From: Bacteroidota bacterium
GTDB taxonomy: Bacteria; Bacteroidota; Bacteroidia; Sphingobacteriales; Sphingobacteriaceae
DNA length: 56,035 bases
Reading direction: 5' to 3'
NCBI GenBank assembly: GCA_013288235.1
Contig: JABDCF010000012.1
Location: 1 to 56,035, forward strand
Part shown: positions 9,018-18,301 of the stretch, piece after piece
Layout of the letters: each line of letters starts with the position of its first letter
How positions within the stretch are numbered: the first letter of the stretch is position 1
The notes under the pieces: generated by a model
Told to the model about the DNA's origin: nothing
The model's database searches: none
The model's input: only the letters and a program-made list of their open reading frames with translations
Translations under genes and position numbers: made by a program

Positions 9018-10065
9018 GCTTGAAACATTGGTTATTCTTACGCCCGGCTTCCCCAAAAATGAGGCCGACAGTACTTGTATCCCGGCCTTGCAGGTGTTTG
9101 TAAAGGCACTGAAAGAGATATGCCCAGGCCTCAACATTATTGTTTTAACTTTTCAATATCCCTTTATCGAAAACGAATACCAATGGAATGGCATAAAAGT
9201 GGTTTCTATTGGCGGCAAAAATAAAGGCGGTTTCTTTCATATAATAACCTGGATAAAAGTTTGGAATACGCTTAAAAAATTAAATAAAGAATATGATTTG
9301 ATAGGGCTGCTAAGTTTTTGGCTGGGTGAATGTGCCTTTGTTGGCAACAAATTTGCAAAAAAGCACCGGTTGGGTCATTATTGCTGGTTAGTAGGCCAGG
9401 ATGTTAAAAGTGGGAATAAATATTTCAACTGGATAAAACCCAAAGGCGATTCGCTGATCGCGATGTCAGATTTCCTTGCAAAGCACTTTAAGCTTAATTA
9501 TAATGTATCGCCTCTTCACGTAATTCCGTTTGGCGTTGATACTTCTTTATTTGGTAACGCGCCTTTAAAAAGGGATATTGATGTTTTGGGCGCCGGTTCT
9601 TTCATCCCCTTAAAACAATATCATCTTTTTGTTGAAACCATAGCGTTTTTACAAAAGTCGATGCCTGATATCAATGCAGTTATTTGCGGAAACGGCCCCG
9701 AACGGGAACAATTGCAGGCCCTGGTTAAATCGCTGCACCTCGAAAAAAATATTTCATTTACCGGCGAATTGCCCCACTCGGAAGTGCTGGTATTGATGCA
9801 ACGTTCAAAAGTATTTCTACATCCTTCTAATTACGAGGGATTTAGCACCGTTTTATCGGAGGCTTTGTACGCCGGCGCGCATGTGGTGTCATTTTGCAAA
9901 CCTATGGTAAAGGATTTCCGGCATCACTATGTGGTAAAAACCAATGAGGAAATGAATAGGGGGGTATTAACTATTCTCCGTTCCAAAAACCTCGACCATT
10001 TGCCTGTATTGGTATGTTCTGTACAGCAGGTGGCAAAAAATGTGATCAGTTTGTTTGTCAGTTAG
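9007..10065 (+). CDS. Glycosyltransferase family 4
   Basis: This 352-residue GT-B enzyme transfers a sugar from an activated donor onto a growing glycan at the inner face of the membrane. It has the linker HVIPFGVDTSLF, the C-terminal Rossmann strand DVLGAGSFIPLKQY, and the EX7E donor-binding motif in YEGFSTVLSEAL. Overlap with the ABC exporter (11 bases) shows co-transcription. Linkage and sugar cannot be deduced. Confidence 0.9.
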   Translation: MENKLETLVILTPGFPKNEADSTCIPALQVFVKALKEICPGLNIIVLTFQYPFIENEYQWNGIKVVSIGGKNKGGFFHIITWIKVWNTLKKLNKEYDLIGLLSFWLGECAFVGNKFAKKHRLGHYCWLVGQDVKSGNKYFNWIKPKGDSLIAMSDFLAKHFKLNYNVSPLHVIPFGVDTSLFGNAPLKRDIDVLGAGSFIPLKQYHLFVETIAFLQKSMPDINAVICGNGPEREQLQALVKSLHLEKNISFTGELPHSEVLVLMQRSKVFLHPSNYEGFSTVLSEALYAGAHVVSFCKPMVKDFRHHYVVKTNEEMNRGVLTILRSKNLDHLPVLVCSVQQVAKNVISLFVS

Positions 10066-10123
10066 TTAAATATGAACAGAGAATATCATTGCTTATGAAT
10101 GAATATCTCAAACAGTTATAATA

Positions 10124-11392
10124 ATGCCAGTTAAAATAAAATTTTCGCCCCCGCATATAGATCAAAGAATAATTGATGAGGTTGTAGATACCCTTAAGTC
10201 TGGCTGGATAACGACCGGCCCCAAAACCCGGTTATTTGAGAAACGCCTCACCGGGTATACCGGGGCGAAAGCTACATTATGCCTTAATTCGGCAACGGCC
10301 GGATTGGAAATGATGCTGAGGTGGTTTGGGGTTACAGCAGGAGATGAAGTTATATTACCAGCTTATACCTATAGTGCCACCGCTAATGTAATTATTCACT
10401 GCGGCGCAAAGCCTGTTTTTGTTGATACTGGCGATGACTTTAACATTTCTGTTAAAGCTATTCGCAAAGCAATAACTAAACATACTAAAGTTATAATGCC
10501 GGTTGATTTTGGCGGATGGCCATGTGATTATGATGAAATTAACAGCATAGTGCGTGAAGAGGAATTTTTAGCGCTATTTACCCCCGGCAACATTGTACAG
10601 CAGCAGTTAGGCCGGATCCTGATTCTTGCAGATGCAGCCCACTCTATAGGTGCAACTTATAAGGGTAAACGGACAGGCAGCCTCACGGATGTCAGCGTTT
10701 TTTCATTTCACGCCGTTAAAAACATTACCACTGCCGAAGGTGGCGCCATATCATTTAATTTGCCTGCGCCTTTTAACAACAACGAAGTCTATAAAAATTT
10801 AGTTATAAAAACCGCTCATGGCCAGGATAAAGATGCTTTGGCTAAATTAAAGCCGGGCGCCTGGAAATACGACATTATTGAAGCCGGTTACAAATTTAAT
10901 ATGACGGATATTCACGCATCGATAGGCCTGGTGGAACTGGAAAGGTATGAAAGTGATACATTGCCCAGGCGAAAAGAGATCGTAAACAAATACAACCAGT
11001 TATTAAAAAAATATGACTGGGTGGTTCTTCCATCAATGAAGAATAGCGAAAAAGAATCATCCTATCACTTATACCCATTGCGTATAAATAACATATCCGA
11101 AGAAGAACGTGATATGATAATTGAACACATCAGCGCTAAAGGCATAGCTGTGAACGTGCACTTCATCCCCGTGCCGATGATGAGTTATTATAAACACCTA
11201 AATTATAACATCACGGATTATCCTGTTGCCTATAATAATTACAAAGCTGAAATTTCACTTCCGGTGTTTTACGATCTTAGTTTTCACGATGTTGAAGAAG
11301 TTGTAAATGCGTTAAGTGATGCTTTTAATGATTTAGGCTTGAGACCTGAAACACAACATGTAATGATTGAAACCAAGGCTATGAGGATTTAA
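10124..11392 (+). CDS. DegT/DnrJ/EryC1/StrS-family aminotransferase
   Basis: This 422-residue PLP enzyme would aminate a keto-sugar nucleotide to an amino sugar. It shows SGWITTGPKTRLFE near the N-terminus, GDEVILPAYTYSATAN, the PLP-binding Asp170 in ILADAAHSIGA and the Schiff-base Lys199 in FSFHAVKNITTAEGG. Length is somewhat above the usual 370-400 because of a short insertion at about 143-163. It follows the glycosyltransferase by 58 bases and ends convergent with the next gene, the two stop codons overlapping by 4 bases. It indicates that the glycan contains at least one amino sugar. Confidence 0.93.
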   Translation: MPVKIKFSPPHIDQRIIDEVVDTLKSGWITTGPKTRLFEKRLTGYTGAKATLCLNSATAGLEMMLRWFGVTAGDEVILPAYTYSATANVIIHCGAKPVFVDTGDDFNISVKAIRKAITKHTKVIMPVDFGGWPCDYDEINSIVREEEFLALFTPGNIVQQQLGRILILADAAHSIGATYKGKRTGSLTDVSVFSFHAVKNITTAEGGAISFNLPAPFNNNEVYKNLVIKTAHGQDKDALAKLKPGAWKYDIIEAGYKFNMTDIHASIGLVELERYESDTLPRRKEIVNKYNQLLKKYDWVVLPSMKNSEKESSYHLYPLRINNISEEERDMIIEHISAKGIAVNVHFIPVPMMSYYKHLNYNITDYPVAYNNYKAEISLPVFYDLSFHDVEEVVNALSDAFNDLGLRPETQHVMIETKAMRI

Positions 11393-12492
11393 GGTTGCAA
11401 CGCGGCAACAATCTCCTGTATCCTTTTGGCAATAGCCTCAAATGAAAGATTTGATTTAAAATATGAAAGACACCTGCTCCTTTTTTCTGCCAAATCAAGG
11501 TGTCCTGTTTGCTTTAATGCTGTTAACAATTCCGTCTCACTACCTGCATCATACAATATTCCGCAATTACCATTGTCGGTTATCATCCTGAAAGAAAATA
11601 TATCAGTCACTATCGGAATACAGCCGCATGACATGGCTTCGCAAATTGCGGTACCGCTTCCCTCATAGTATGAGCCCGACACAATAAAATCAGCGCTATT
11701 GTACCAATAAAGCAATTCATTATAAGCTATCGCGCCTATTAATAAAATATTATTTTTAACAGCACTTTTATTCAGTAGTTCTTTTATTTCACCAAGCAGT
11801 TCATCCGTTTGATAGATCATGTATAAATGGGCATTACGGTTTGCGCTTGCAAATTTCAGAAAGGCCCTCACTACGTTTAACGGGTCTTTATTTGCATTAA
11901 GTCGGCCAACCCATAAAAAAACGAGCCCTCCTTCGACCCCGGTTTTTAACTTTGCTGCCTCTTTTTTAATTGGATAAAAATTGGACGATACTTCCATCAC
12001 TTCGTGTATCTTTTTGCCAAATACTATGTTGCCATTTTTCACCCATTCCAAACCCATATCGCGTGATGCAAACATGTAAGCGTCAACATAAATATCAGCC
12101 ATTCTTTGGATATATTTTTTAAAGCCAGTAAAGGGTTTTTCAGCATGGTGGTGGGCAATGATCTTTGTCTTTTTATCCAGCAAAAACCGTAATTGCATTA
12201 ATTGCAACGGGTGGTGCAGGCCCTGTACTATCACAACATCGGGTTTTAGGTTTTTAACGAAGCGGTTGAGTTGAAAAGGAAAATAGGTTTTCTTTTTTCC
12301 GAAATTTACAAAACGATATTGAACGCCCTTGTATAAATGCTCGCCCTTATAATCAATCTGCTTAACATTAATAACCGTATGTGTCTTGCTAAGGTGTTCC
12401 AATATACCGGCATACAATTCAGTGCGTTTAAACCAGCTTTCGGGCGATTTGAAAGCTGGCGAGTAATTATAACTTACAGATACATAAATCAT
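11389..12492 (-). CDS. Glycosyltransferase family 4
   Basis: This 367-residue GT-B glycosyltransferase has GGLVFLWVGRLNANKDPLNV, the typical start of the second domain, and the EX7E motif in YYEGSGTAICEAM followed by SCGCIPIV. It is the last gene of a leftward group with a flavin-reductase-like gene, an amidohydrolase and a methyltransferase, with 21 bases before it. Donor and acceptor are unknown. Confidence 0.9.
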   Translation of the reverse strand: MIYVSVSYNYSPAFKSPESWFKRTELYAGILEHLSKTHTVINVKQIDYKGEHLYKGVQYRFVNFGKKKTYFPFQLNRFVKNLKPDVVIVQGLHHPLQLMQLRFLLDKKTKIIAHHHAEKPFTGFKKYIQRMADIYVDAYMFASRDMGLEWVKNGNIVFGKKIHEVMEVSSNFYPIKKEAAKLKTGVEGGLVFLWVGRLNANKDPLNVVRAFLKFASANRNAHLYMIYQTDELLGEIKELLNKSAVKNNILLIGAIAYNELLYWYNSADFIVSGSYYEGSGTAICEAMSCGCIPIVTDIFSFRMITDNGNCGILYDAGSETELLTALKQTGHLDLAEKRSRCLSYFKSNLSFEAIAKRIQEIVAALQP

Positions 12493-12513
12493 TAGTGCGA
12501 CTTAATTCAAGTT

Positions 12514-13437
12514 TTAAAATAATCCTTCGATGCTGTTATAATTACCCTTCTGGTATTGCAAAAAGCCAATATGCCAAAGCGATGAGGAGTTTTCTTTGAT
12601 CCTTTTTTCATTTAAAACTTTGCCAACCATCAACATGTGATACCCCATTTTCTTATGTTGAATGATTTCTATTTCCTTATACGACCCTGTGAAATCAGGG
12701 ACATAAAAACCAAATAACTCGCTGCTGAAAGTGCCAAATGGCAAGTTTTCAATTGCAGTTGGTGCATTGCTGGAGTGCTTTCCCAGATCGTAGACAGTAT
12801 CTATATCAACACTGTCGGTATCGCAAACAACAACTTTTTTTGCTTCCAGTATTTTATTTAGAGTGATGTTTGTCGTCCTCAAACCAAGGATATACAAATC
12901 TTCTTCCGGTATATAACCCTGTATATCCATCGGGAATATGTTGTAGTAACTATCGTCCTTGTAGGAAACTATAATAATGCGCCTTGGGTATGAGTAAAGC
13001 GCACTGATAACCTTGCGGCTATAGTAAGTATTTGTTTTGGCGCGCAAAAAATAGGTAAAAAGCGCCAGCCGGTGTAAAGCGCTTAATTGGTGGTTTTTTA
13101 CTCCATCAACTTTATACAAAAGCAGACTGCCTTTTTCAGTCGGTATTTTTTCAATAAGTGAAACATCGATGGCTGCATTGAGCCTTTTGCCCTTTTTGAA
13201 AAGTACTTTCACGGATTGCGGGTCGATTAAATCTAAATGACTGCCAGGCAACCACACTGCCATACAAAACGGATCCAGGCAAATCATACCCTGGTGAAGG
13301 GTTATATCAATTTCGCGTTTATCTTTTTTTAAAAACACTTGTTCCTGCACTTGGTTTTGTTGCAGGCGCGTGATATAAAAAGTCTGAACTTTTTTGGCGT
13401 TTTTAAAAAGGAGTTTTTTTATCAGTTGGTTTATCAT
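12514..13437 (-). CDS. Probable flavin-reductase-like (FMN split-barrel) protein
   Basis: The protein has 307 residues. The first 150 are unassigned, with several strand-like segments. The second half resembles FMN-binding split-barrel flavin reductases: YSYPRRIIIVSYKDDSYYNI, then FPMDIQGYI, then ILGLRTTN, and later a KKMGYHMLMVGKV segment similar to the GxHxxFVGxV end of the family. If so, it may supply or use reduced flavin for a tailoring reaction. It lies between an amidohydrolase and a glycosyltransferase in a leftward group. The assignment rests on these weak motifs, so I hold it with moderate confidence. Confidence 0.5.
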   Translation of the reverse strand: MINQLIKKLLFKNAKKVQTFYITRLQQNQVQEQVFLKKDKREIDITLHQGMICLDPFCMAVWLPGSHLDLIDPQSVKVLFKKGKRLNAAIDVSLIEKIPTEKGSLLLYKVDGVKNHQLSALHRLALFTYFLRAKTNTYYSRKVISALYSYPRRIIIVSYKDDSYYNIFPMDIQGYIPEEDLYILGLRTTNITLNKILEAKKVVVCDTDSVDIDTVYDLGKHSSNAPTAIENLPFGTFSSELFGFYVPDFTGSYKEIEIIQHKKMGYHMLMVGKVLNEKRIKENSSSLWHIGFLQYQKGNYNSIEGLF

Positions 13438-13482
13438 TTAAAAAGTATAAATACCGGCAGCTGTAAACTTGGTTTATCCCGG

Positions 13483-14655
13483 TCATAAAACGGTTGCATT
13501 TTGATGAGTACTCACAGGAAAATTAGCTGCGGGGTAATATCCGCTGATCTTTTCCATTAACCCAGGTAAGTCGCCCTGAACATATTTACAAACTTCATTT
13601 ATATAAATTTTGCTAAAATCCTCAACGTTCAGCGTTCCCAATTGAATTAGCAGGGTTTCGTCAAACAATCGGATTTTGCCTTTATGCACCACCAGCAGAA
13701 TATCTTGTGGCCCGAGTGAAAAAAAACTGTCAAAACCCCTGGTACCCGGCTTTATTTTTGCGATAACGAGGTCAGCGTCTTTGCCAACGGAAATATCACC
13801 GCAGTTTAATTGCCATGCTTTTGTTGAATTGTTATTCAGTGTATTATAAAGTTCGACATCACTTAATAATTTGGTTTTTCTTGCCAATTGTAAATGGCGC
13901 CATATATTCCAGCAACTTGTTAACGTGGAGTCTGTTCCGAATAAAACGTTTGTTTGTGTTTTTAGACGATTTATTTTGGCTGTTTTACCCAGCAAAAAGT
14001 AATTGGATTCGGGGCACCACACTATAGCAGCAAACTTTTTCGCCTGGTCTTCTGCCATCGCCACCGCATGTACGCCAATAAGTTTTTTGCGGAATAAATT
14101 CCAGGTCGTAAGCTGATCGATCTCATTGAATGACAGCCAATCATCGCCCTCGCCAACATGTATATTAACGGGTAGTTTTATTTTGGTGGGATTATTTAGC
14201 TTAAACCCCCAGTTTTTCTCAAACTGCACCGAGTGCAGGCAATGTGTATCTTCAAAAATAGTTATTAAGCTATCAGTTAACCCTAACCGCTCACCATGGT
14301 TTACCACAGTGGTAACACCACAAAGCAGATTTTTATAAACACCCCATTCTGAGCGCAATGAAACAGGGATTTTTAACACATCCCCTATTTCGTTTTTATA
14401 TGCCTCGTGTATATATGCGCCCCACTCGGTGTAATTACTATAAAGTCGGTTACCAAATTGCGGGAACAGGTTGAAATCCAAATGATCGTGCGAATTAATA
14501 AGCCCCGGAAATAGAATTGCATTATCAAATGTTAAAGCTAAGGTGTTATTTTCCGGGAGGATAGCAGAAGATGATACGCCGGCTATTTTATCGCCGGCAA
14601 CCCGGATATTTACCGGCTCATCAGTACCTGCCATCATTACGTTATTAAGGATCAT
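13483..14655 (-). CDS. Metal-dependent amidohydrolase
   Basis: This 390-residue amidohydrolase-superfamily enzyme (TRZ/ATZ-like) shows the N-terminal beta-sandwich, then the metal site His56-x-His58 in GLINSHDHLDF, a third ligand in NIHVGEG (about residue 167), GVHAVAMAEDQA, and the catalytic Asp in LFGTDSTLT (about 239). The C-terminal DISVGKDADLVI closes the sandwich. The family hydrolyses C-N bonds, often deaminating or opening amide rings. Its ATG overlaps the stop of the upstream methyltransferase by one base (TAATG), so both are coupled. Such an enzyme is unusual in a glycan cluster and suggests processing of a small molecule or an N-acyl substituent. Confidence 0.85.
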   Translation of the reverse strand: MILNNVMMAGTDEPVNIRVAGDKIAGVSSSAILPENNTLALTFDNAILFPGLINSHDHLDFNLFPQFGNRLYSNYTEWGAYIHEAYKNEIGDVLKIPVSLRSEWGVYKNLLCGVTTVVNHGERLGLTDSLITIFEDTHCLHSVQFEKNWGFKLNNPTKIKLPVNIHVGEGDDWLSFNEIDQLTTWNLFRKKLIGVHAVAMAEDQAKKFAAIVWCPESNYFLLGKTAKINRLKTQTNVLFGTDSTLTSCWNIWRHLQLARKTKLLSDVELYNTLNNNSTKAWQLNCGDISVGKDADLVIAKIKPGTRGFDSFFSLGPQDILLVVHKGKIRLFDETLLIQLGTLNVEDFSKIYINEVCKYVQGDLPGLMEKISGYYPAANFPVSTHQNATVL

Positions 14656-15395
14656 TATGCCCTCCTGAAATGCATCGCGTAAATAATTGGGAAACCCTTA
14701 AATTTCTCGTAAACCGGCGTGGCATTTTTCTCTTCGTAATAGTGCTTTACCGATTCGTCAATTTTCTTCTCGTCTTCATTAACTAAATTGAAACCATTCT
14801 TCGAGAAAATGTCTTTTATCCGGCTTGTTGGATGAACAAAATTGCGTACCGCCATCTGGGTATTCTGATGTTTAAATGTCCTTTTCCCACCAAAAGCTAA
14901 AGCATCGGGATGAAAATCGGTGATGATGATTTCTCCCTTTTCTTTCAATATCCTGCCCCAGGCATTTAATGCTTCTTCGAGGTTTTGGATGTGGGCAACG
15001 GTGAGTGTTGATACGATTACATCATAAGTTCTATCTTCGATAGCTGAAAAATGATTATCGGTAATAGTATAAGTTCTGGCAGCCGGAAATTTTTCTTTTA
15101 GCTTTCCAAGCATACCCGGCGAAACATCAAAACCGGTTAAACCCGTCGGCGAATTTTCGAAAATTCTTCCCCAATGCCTGCCTGTACCACAGCCAATATC
15201 GGCTACAAGCTTATTTTTTATATCGATTTTAGCCAGAATTTTCGCAAATAATATCTCGTCAAGGTCCATCATCAGGTTACCGGGCTGTGCATCATAATTT
15301 TCGGCCCATATATCATAGGCTTCAACAACTTCGTGCTCCTTTATTTTCGGAGTGAAGACGTGCTGTTTAATGTATTTTTTTAAAGTCGCGATCAA
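14655..15395 (-). CDS. Class I SAM-dependent methyltransferase
   Basis: This 246-residue methyltransferase has SAM motif I LVADIGCGTGRHWG, an acidic residue in TGFDVSPGMLGKL, and YDVIVSTLTVAHI with KGEIIITDFHPDAL later in the fold. It fits UbiE/type 11 enzymes. It is first in the leftward group and divergent from the radical SAM operon across a 273-base region that holds a strong hairpin. The substrate is unknown. Confidence 0.88.
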   Translation of the reverse strand: MIATLKKYIKQHVFTPKIKEHEVVEAYDIWAENYDAQPGNLMMDLDEILFAKILAKIDIKNKLVADIGCGTGRHWGRIFENSPTGLTGFDVSPGMLGKLKEKFPAARTYTITDNHFSAIEDRTYDVIVSTLTVAHIQNLEEALNAWGRILKEKGEIIITDFHPDALAFGGKRTFKHQNTQMAVRNFVHPTSRIKDIFSKNGFNLVNEDEKKIDESVKHYYEEKNATPVYEKFKGFPIIYAMHFRRA

Positions 15396-15568
15396 TTTAT
15401 TTTAAGGTTAAAAATGTTTAGTGAGCTTTTACAGAATTACGTCCTATTATTTATAAAGGTTGCCCCATTAAATTATTTGCGGTACAGGCAACCTTAACTT
15501 TTTATGCTGCGTAATTGTGTATAGTAATCGTTTGATTTAATCAATTGGGGTTTATTGTGAATTGTTGT

Positions 15569-15621
15569 CCCCGCAAAAATGGGTGAAATACCGGTGGGTG
15601 AAAACCCATCGGTATGCGGGG
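15569..15621 (+). promoter_or_regulatory. Structured 5' leader hairpin of the radical SAM operon
   Basis: CCCCGC (15569-15574) pairs with GCGGGG (15616-15621). Inside it, ATACCGGTGGGT (15588-15599) pairs with ACCCATCGGTAT (15604-15615) through one G-U pair, closed by a GAAA tetraloop. The 3' strands are continuous, so the helix is about 18 bp with a 13-base bulge on the 5' side. The bulge contains ATGGGT, which could pair with the same ACCCAT, giving a second fold. It lies 47 bases before the ATG at 15669, has no T-run and is not a plain terminator. It matches no riboswitch class I know, and I see no cobalamin box. Confidence 0.6.
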
Positions 15622-15639
15622 ATTTAACACGGAAAAGAA

Positions 15640-15661
15640 TTTAGTGTAATTTTAGTGTAAT
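15640..15661 (+). repeat. Two tandem 11-base repeats before the start codon
   Basis: TTTAGTGTAAT occurs twice in direct succession, ending 7 bases before the ATG at 15669. It may be a protein-binding site or simply AT-rich leader. Confidence 0.6.
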
Positions 15662-15668
15662 TTATAAC

Positions 15669-17168
15669 ATGAGTAAGATAATACTGTTTAATCCCAAAAG
15701 TGCCAACGGCAAATATCGCATCCCAAATTCCATTTTAAGTATAGCCGCCTCAGTTGAGGGTAAATATGAATGGACAATTGTTGATGGCAACCGCGACCCG
15801 GAACCGCTTAAAACCATGGAGGCTTTTTTAAATACCGGTGAATACAAATACCTGGGTTTTACCGTAATGCCCGGGCCACAATTACAGCAATCCATACCTT
15901 TTGCAAAAGCAATAAAAGAAAAGTTCCCTCATACCTACATGATATGGGGGGGCTATTTTCCATCCACACAGCCAAAAACAATTTTGGATTCTGGCTATGT
16001 TGATTTTGTGATCAACGGCCCCGGCGATCACGCTTTTCCTGATCTGATTGATGCATTGGAAAATAATACGCCTTATGAGTTTATAAGAAATATTATATAT
16101 AAAGCCGGCACACAAATGGTTAAAACCGCAAAGGAAGACCTTTTTGAACAGGAACCTTTGCCCCCCCTCCCCTATAATAAACTTAATGATATTTATAACA
16201 TCGAAAAATATCTCGGCAAAACCTATTTAGGAGAGCATACGCTGGCTTATCATTCAAGCATTGGTTGCCCTTTTACCTGTTCGTTTTGTGCTGTTGTACC
16301 AATATTTGAAGCAAGATGGAAGGCAAAAACAGCCCAAACTGTTTATAATGATATAAAGTACATTAAAGATAAATGGGGCGCGGATGCCATCGAATTCCAT
16401 GACAATAATTTCTTTGTTTCGGAGAAAAGGACTGTTGAGTTTGCAAAACTGATCTTACCCGAAAAAATGTCGTGGTGGGGAATGGCACGTATCGATACCA
16501 TGGATAAGTTTAAAGACGAGTCGCTTGCAATAATAAGTGAAGCCGGGTGCCGGATCATTTTTTTCGGGGCCGAAAGCGGCAATAACCTGATACTGGAACA
16601 ATTGGATAAAGGCGGCACCCAAACCGGCGATCAGATATTGAGGTTTGCAGAGCGGTTAAAAAAATTCAATATAATACCTGAATATTCTTTTGTATTGGGA
16701 ACACCGGCGCCTACGCCCGAACAGGTTGAGGCACAGATTGATTTTGAAATAGATTTCATAAAACAAGTAAAGACAATAAATCCACGTACCGAAATTGTAA
16801 TATATACTTATAGCCCGGTGCCTACCGAAGGTTCAACATTATTTAAACAGGTTCAGGCGGCAGGCTTTAAATATCCGGAGGTACTTGAAGATTGGGTAAG
16901 CCCGGCCTGGGAGAATTTTGATCTAAGAAAAAACCCCCTAACGCCATGGCTAACACCCGAAATGATTGATAAAATAAGGGATTTTGAAACTGTATTAAAC
17001 GGCGTATACCCTACTGTTACCGATATCCGCTTAAGCGAGGTAAAGCGAAAAGCGATACAATTGGTGGCAGGGTTACGCTACAAGACAAATATGTACAAGT
17101 ACCCTTATGAACTAAAGCTGCTGCAAAGGCTTTGGAAATACCGTCAACCGGAGATACAGGGGTTTTAG
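15669..17168 (+). CDS. B12-binding-domain radical SAM protein
   Basis: The protein has 499 residues. The N-terminal 140 form a cobalamin-binding-like Rossmann domain (KIILFNPK, YLGFTVMPGPQL, HTYMIWGGYFPST). The radical SAM core carries the 4Fe-4S motif Cys200-x3-Cys204-x2-Cys207 in GCPFTCSFC, followed by EFHDNNFFV and IFFGAESG. Members methylate or rearrange unreactive carbons, or form C-C bonds. The classic DxHxxG base of B12 ligation is not evident, so cobalamin may be bound base-off. It starts a rightward operon with two more radical SAM genes and a methyltransferase. The ATG at 15669 follows a structured leader. The reaction cannot be named from sequence. Confidence 0.9.
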   Translation: MSKIILFNPKSANGKYRIPNSILSIAASVEGKYEWTIVDGNRDPEPLKTMEAFLNTGEYKYLGFTVMPGPQLQQSIPFAKAIKEKFPHTYMIWGGYFPSTQPKTILDSGYVDFVINGPGDHAFPDLIDALENNTPYEFIRNIIYKAGTQMVKTAKEDLFEQEPLPPLPYNKLNDIYNIEKYLGKTYLGEHTLAYHSSIGCPFTCSFCAVVPIFEARWKAKTAQTVYNDIKYIKDKWGADAIEFHDNNFFVSEKRTVEFAKLILPEKMSWWGMARIDTMDKFKDESLAIISEAGCRIIFFGAESGNNLILEQLDKGGTQTGDQILRFAERLKKFNIIPEYSFVLGTPAPTPEQVEAQIDFEIDFIKQVKTINPRTEIVIYTYSPVPTEGSTLFKQVQAAGFKYPEVLEDWVSPAWENFDLRKNPLTPWLTPEMIDKIRDFETVLNGVYPTVTDIRLSEVKRKAIQLVAGLRYKTNMYKYPYELKLLQRLWKYRQPEIQGF

Positions 17169-17169
17169 T

Positions 17170-17228
17170 GGAAAGTCTTAAGTTCTAAGTCGAAAGTCTT
17201 AAGTCGCATTTTGGTTATTTCCAACTTA
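17170..17228. repeat. Short-word intergenic repeat
   Basis: Two copies of AAAGTCTTAAGT with a related TTCTAAGTCG between them lie directly after the stop at 17168, followed by a partly complementary CTTAAAGCTTAAG. It belongs to the class of word-like repeats seen after several genes in the window. Confidence 0.6.
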
Positions 17229-17247
17229 AAGCTTAAGCGTTAAAAAA

Positions 17248-18291
17248 ATGCAAACATTATTTAATACATACAAGCGGTACAGGACACTGCAGACGCATGT
17301 CATTTCTGCATTGCCTGTGGTTATATTAATGCCGCATAGCGCCTGCAATTGCCGTTGTGTGATGTGTGATATATGGAAAGACAATAAGAATCTGAAACAG
17401 CTTACTGAAGATGATATTAGCGGGCTGTTGGGAGCTTTAAGGAAATTCGGTACACAGCAGGTGGCCATGTCTGGTGGGGAAGCATTGCTGAACACCAATT
17501 TTTTTAGGCTTTGCGCTATCCTCAAAAAAGAGGACATTAAAATAACATTGCTTTCAACAGGGCTTTCTATAAAAAAACATGCGGACCAATTACTGCAATG
17601 GGTGGATGAAATTATCGTTTCGTTAGACGGGGATGAGCCCCTGCATGATGCGATAAGAAATGTGCCCGGTGCATTTAATAAATTAAAAGAAGGCGTTGAA
17701 TATATTAAATTGCTCAATCCTGATTACAGGATTACCACCCGGACAGTAATACACCGGCTGAATTTCAGGAACTGGGAAACGATTATTAACGAAGCTAAGT
17801 TGATGGGAATTGACCAGGTAAGCTTTTTACCTGCGGATGTAAGCAGCCATGCTTTTAACCGCCAAATGGCCTGGGAAGAACCAAAACAACACGAAATATT
17901 GATAAGCGAGAGAGAATTACCCGAATTACAGGCAGTGATCCTCCGGATAATTGAAAACAATGAAACTGATTTTAATTCAGGCTTTATTGCCGAATCGCCT
18001 CGTAAAATACAGCAGGTATATGATTATTACGCCGCGTTTTACGGGTTAAACCCATTCCCTTTTAAAAAGTGTAACGCGACATGGGTGTCTACAGTAATTG
18101 AAGCTGATGGTAGCGTAAGGCCTTGCTTTTTTCACGAAGCGATAGGTAATATCAGGGATTCATCATTGGCAACTATATTGAACAGCGATACGGCAGTTAG
18201 GTTCAGAAAAACACTGGATATGAGCGTAAACCCAACTTGTGTAAAGTGTGTGTGCTCGTTAAACTTGTCGCCGTTTGCAAAGCTTGATTAA
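17248..18291 (+). CDS. Radical SAM protein with C-terminal cysteine-rich (SPASM-like) region
   Basis: This 347-residue protein has the canonical motif Cys33-x3-Cys37-x2-Cys40 (CNCRCVMC), the SAM-binding AMSGGEALL and the strand IIVSLDGDEPLHD. The C-terminus has extra cysteines (FKKCNATW, GSVRPCFFHEAIGN, NPTCVKCVCS), which usually bind auxiliary Fe-S clusters in SPASM/twitch proteins. Such enzymes act in peptide maturation and in sugar or alcohol oxidation. It lies 79 bases after the B12-type gene, with a short-word repeat between, and 10 bases before the third radical SAM gene. A sugar or small-molecule oxidation step is plausible but unproven. Confidence 0.88.
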   Translation: MQTLFNTYKRYRTLQTHVISALPVVILMPHSACNCRCVMCDIWKDNKNLKQLTEDDISGLLGALRKFGTQQVAMSGGEALLNTNFFRLCAILKKEDIKITLLSTGLSIKKHADQLLQWVDEIIVSLDGDEPLHDAIRNVPGAFNKLKEGVEYIKLLNPDYRITTRTVIHRLNFRNWETIINEAKLMGIDQVSFLPADVSSHAFNRQMAWEEPKQHEILISERELPELQAVILRIIENNETDFNSGFIAESPRKIQQVYDYYAAFYGLNPFPFKKCNATWVSTVIEADGSVRPCFFHEAIGNIRDSSLATILNSDTAVRFRKTLDMSVNPTCVKCVCSLNLSPFAKLD

Positions 18292-18301
18292 TAAAAAAAG
18301 T

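Noticed and set aside
15569..15621. Rho-independent terminator or cobalamin riboswitch before the B12-type radical SAM gene
   Set aside because: No T-run follows the hairpin, and I see no B12 box or multi-stem core of the cobalamin riboswitch.
18275..18301. TTG start for the second B12-type radical SAM protein
   Set aside because: It overlaps the previous gene and adds residues not typical of the family. The ATG at 18302 follows an A-rich run.
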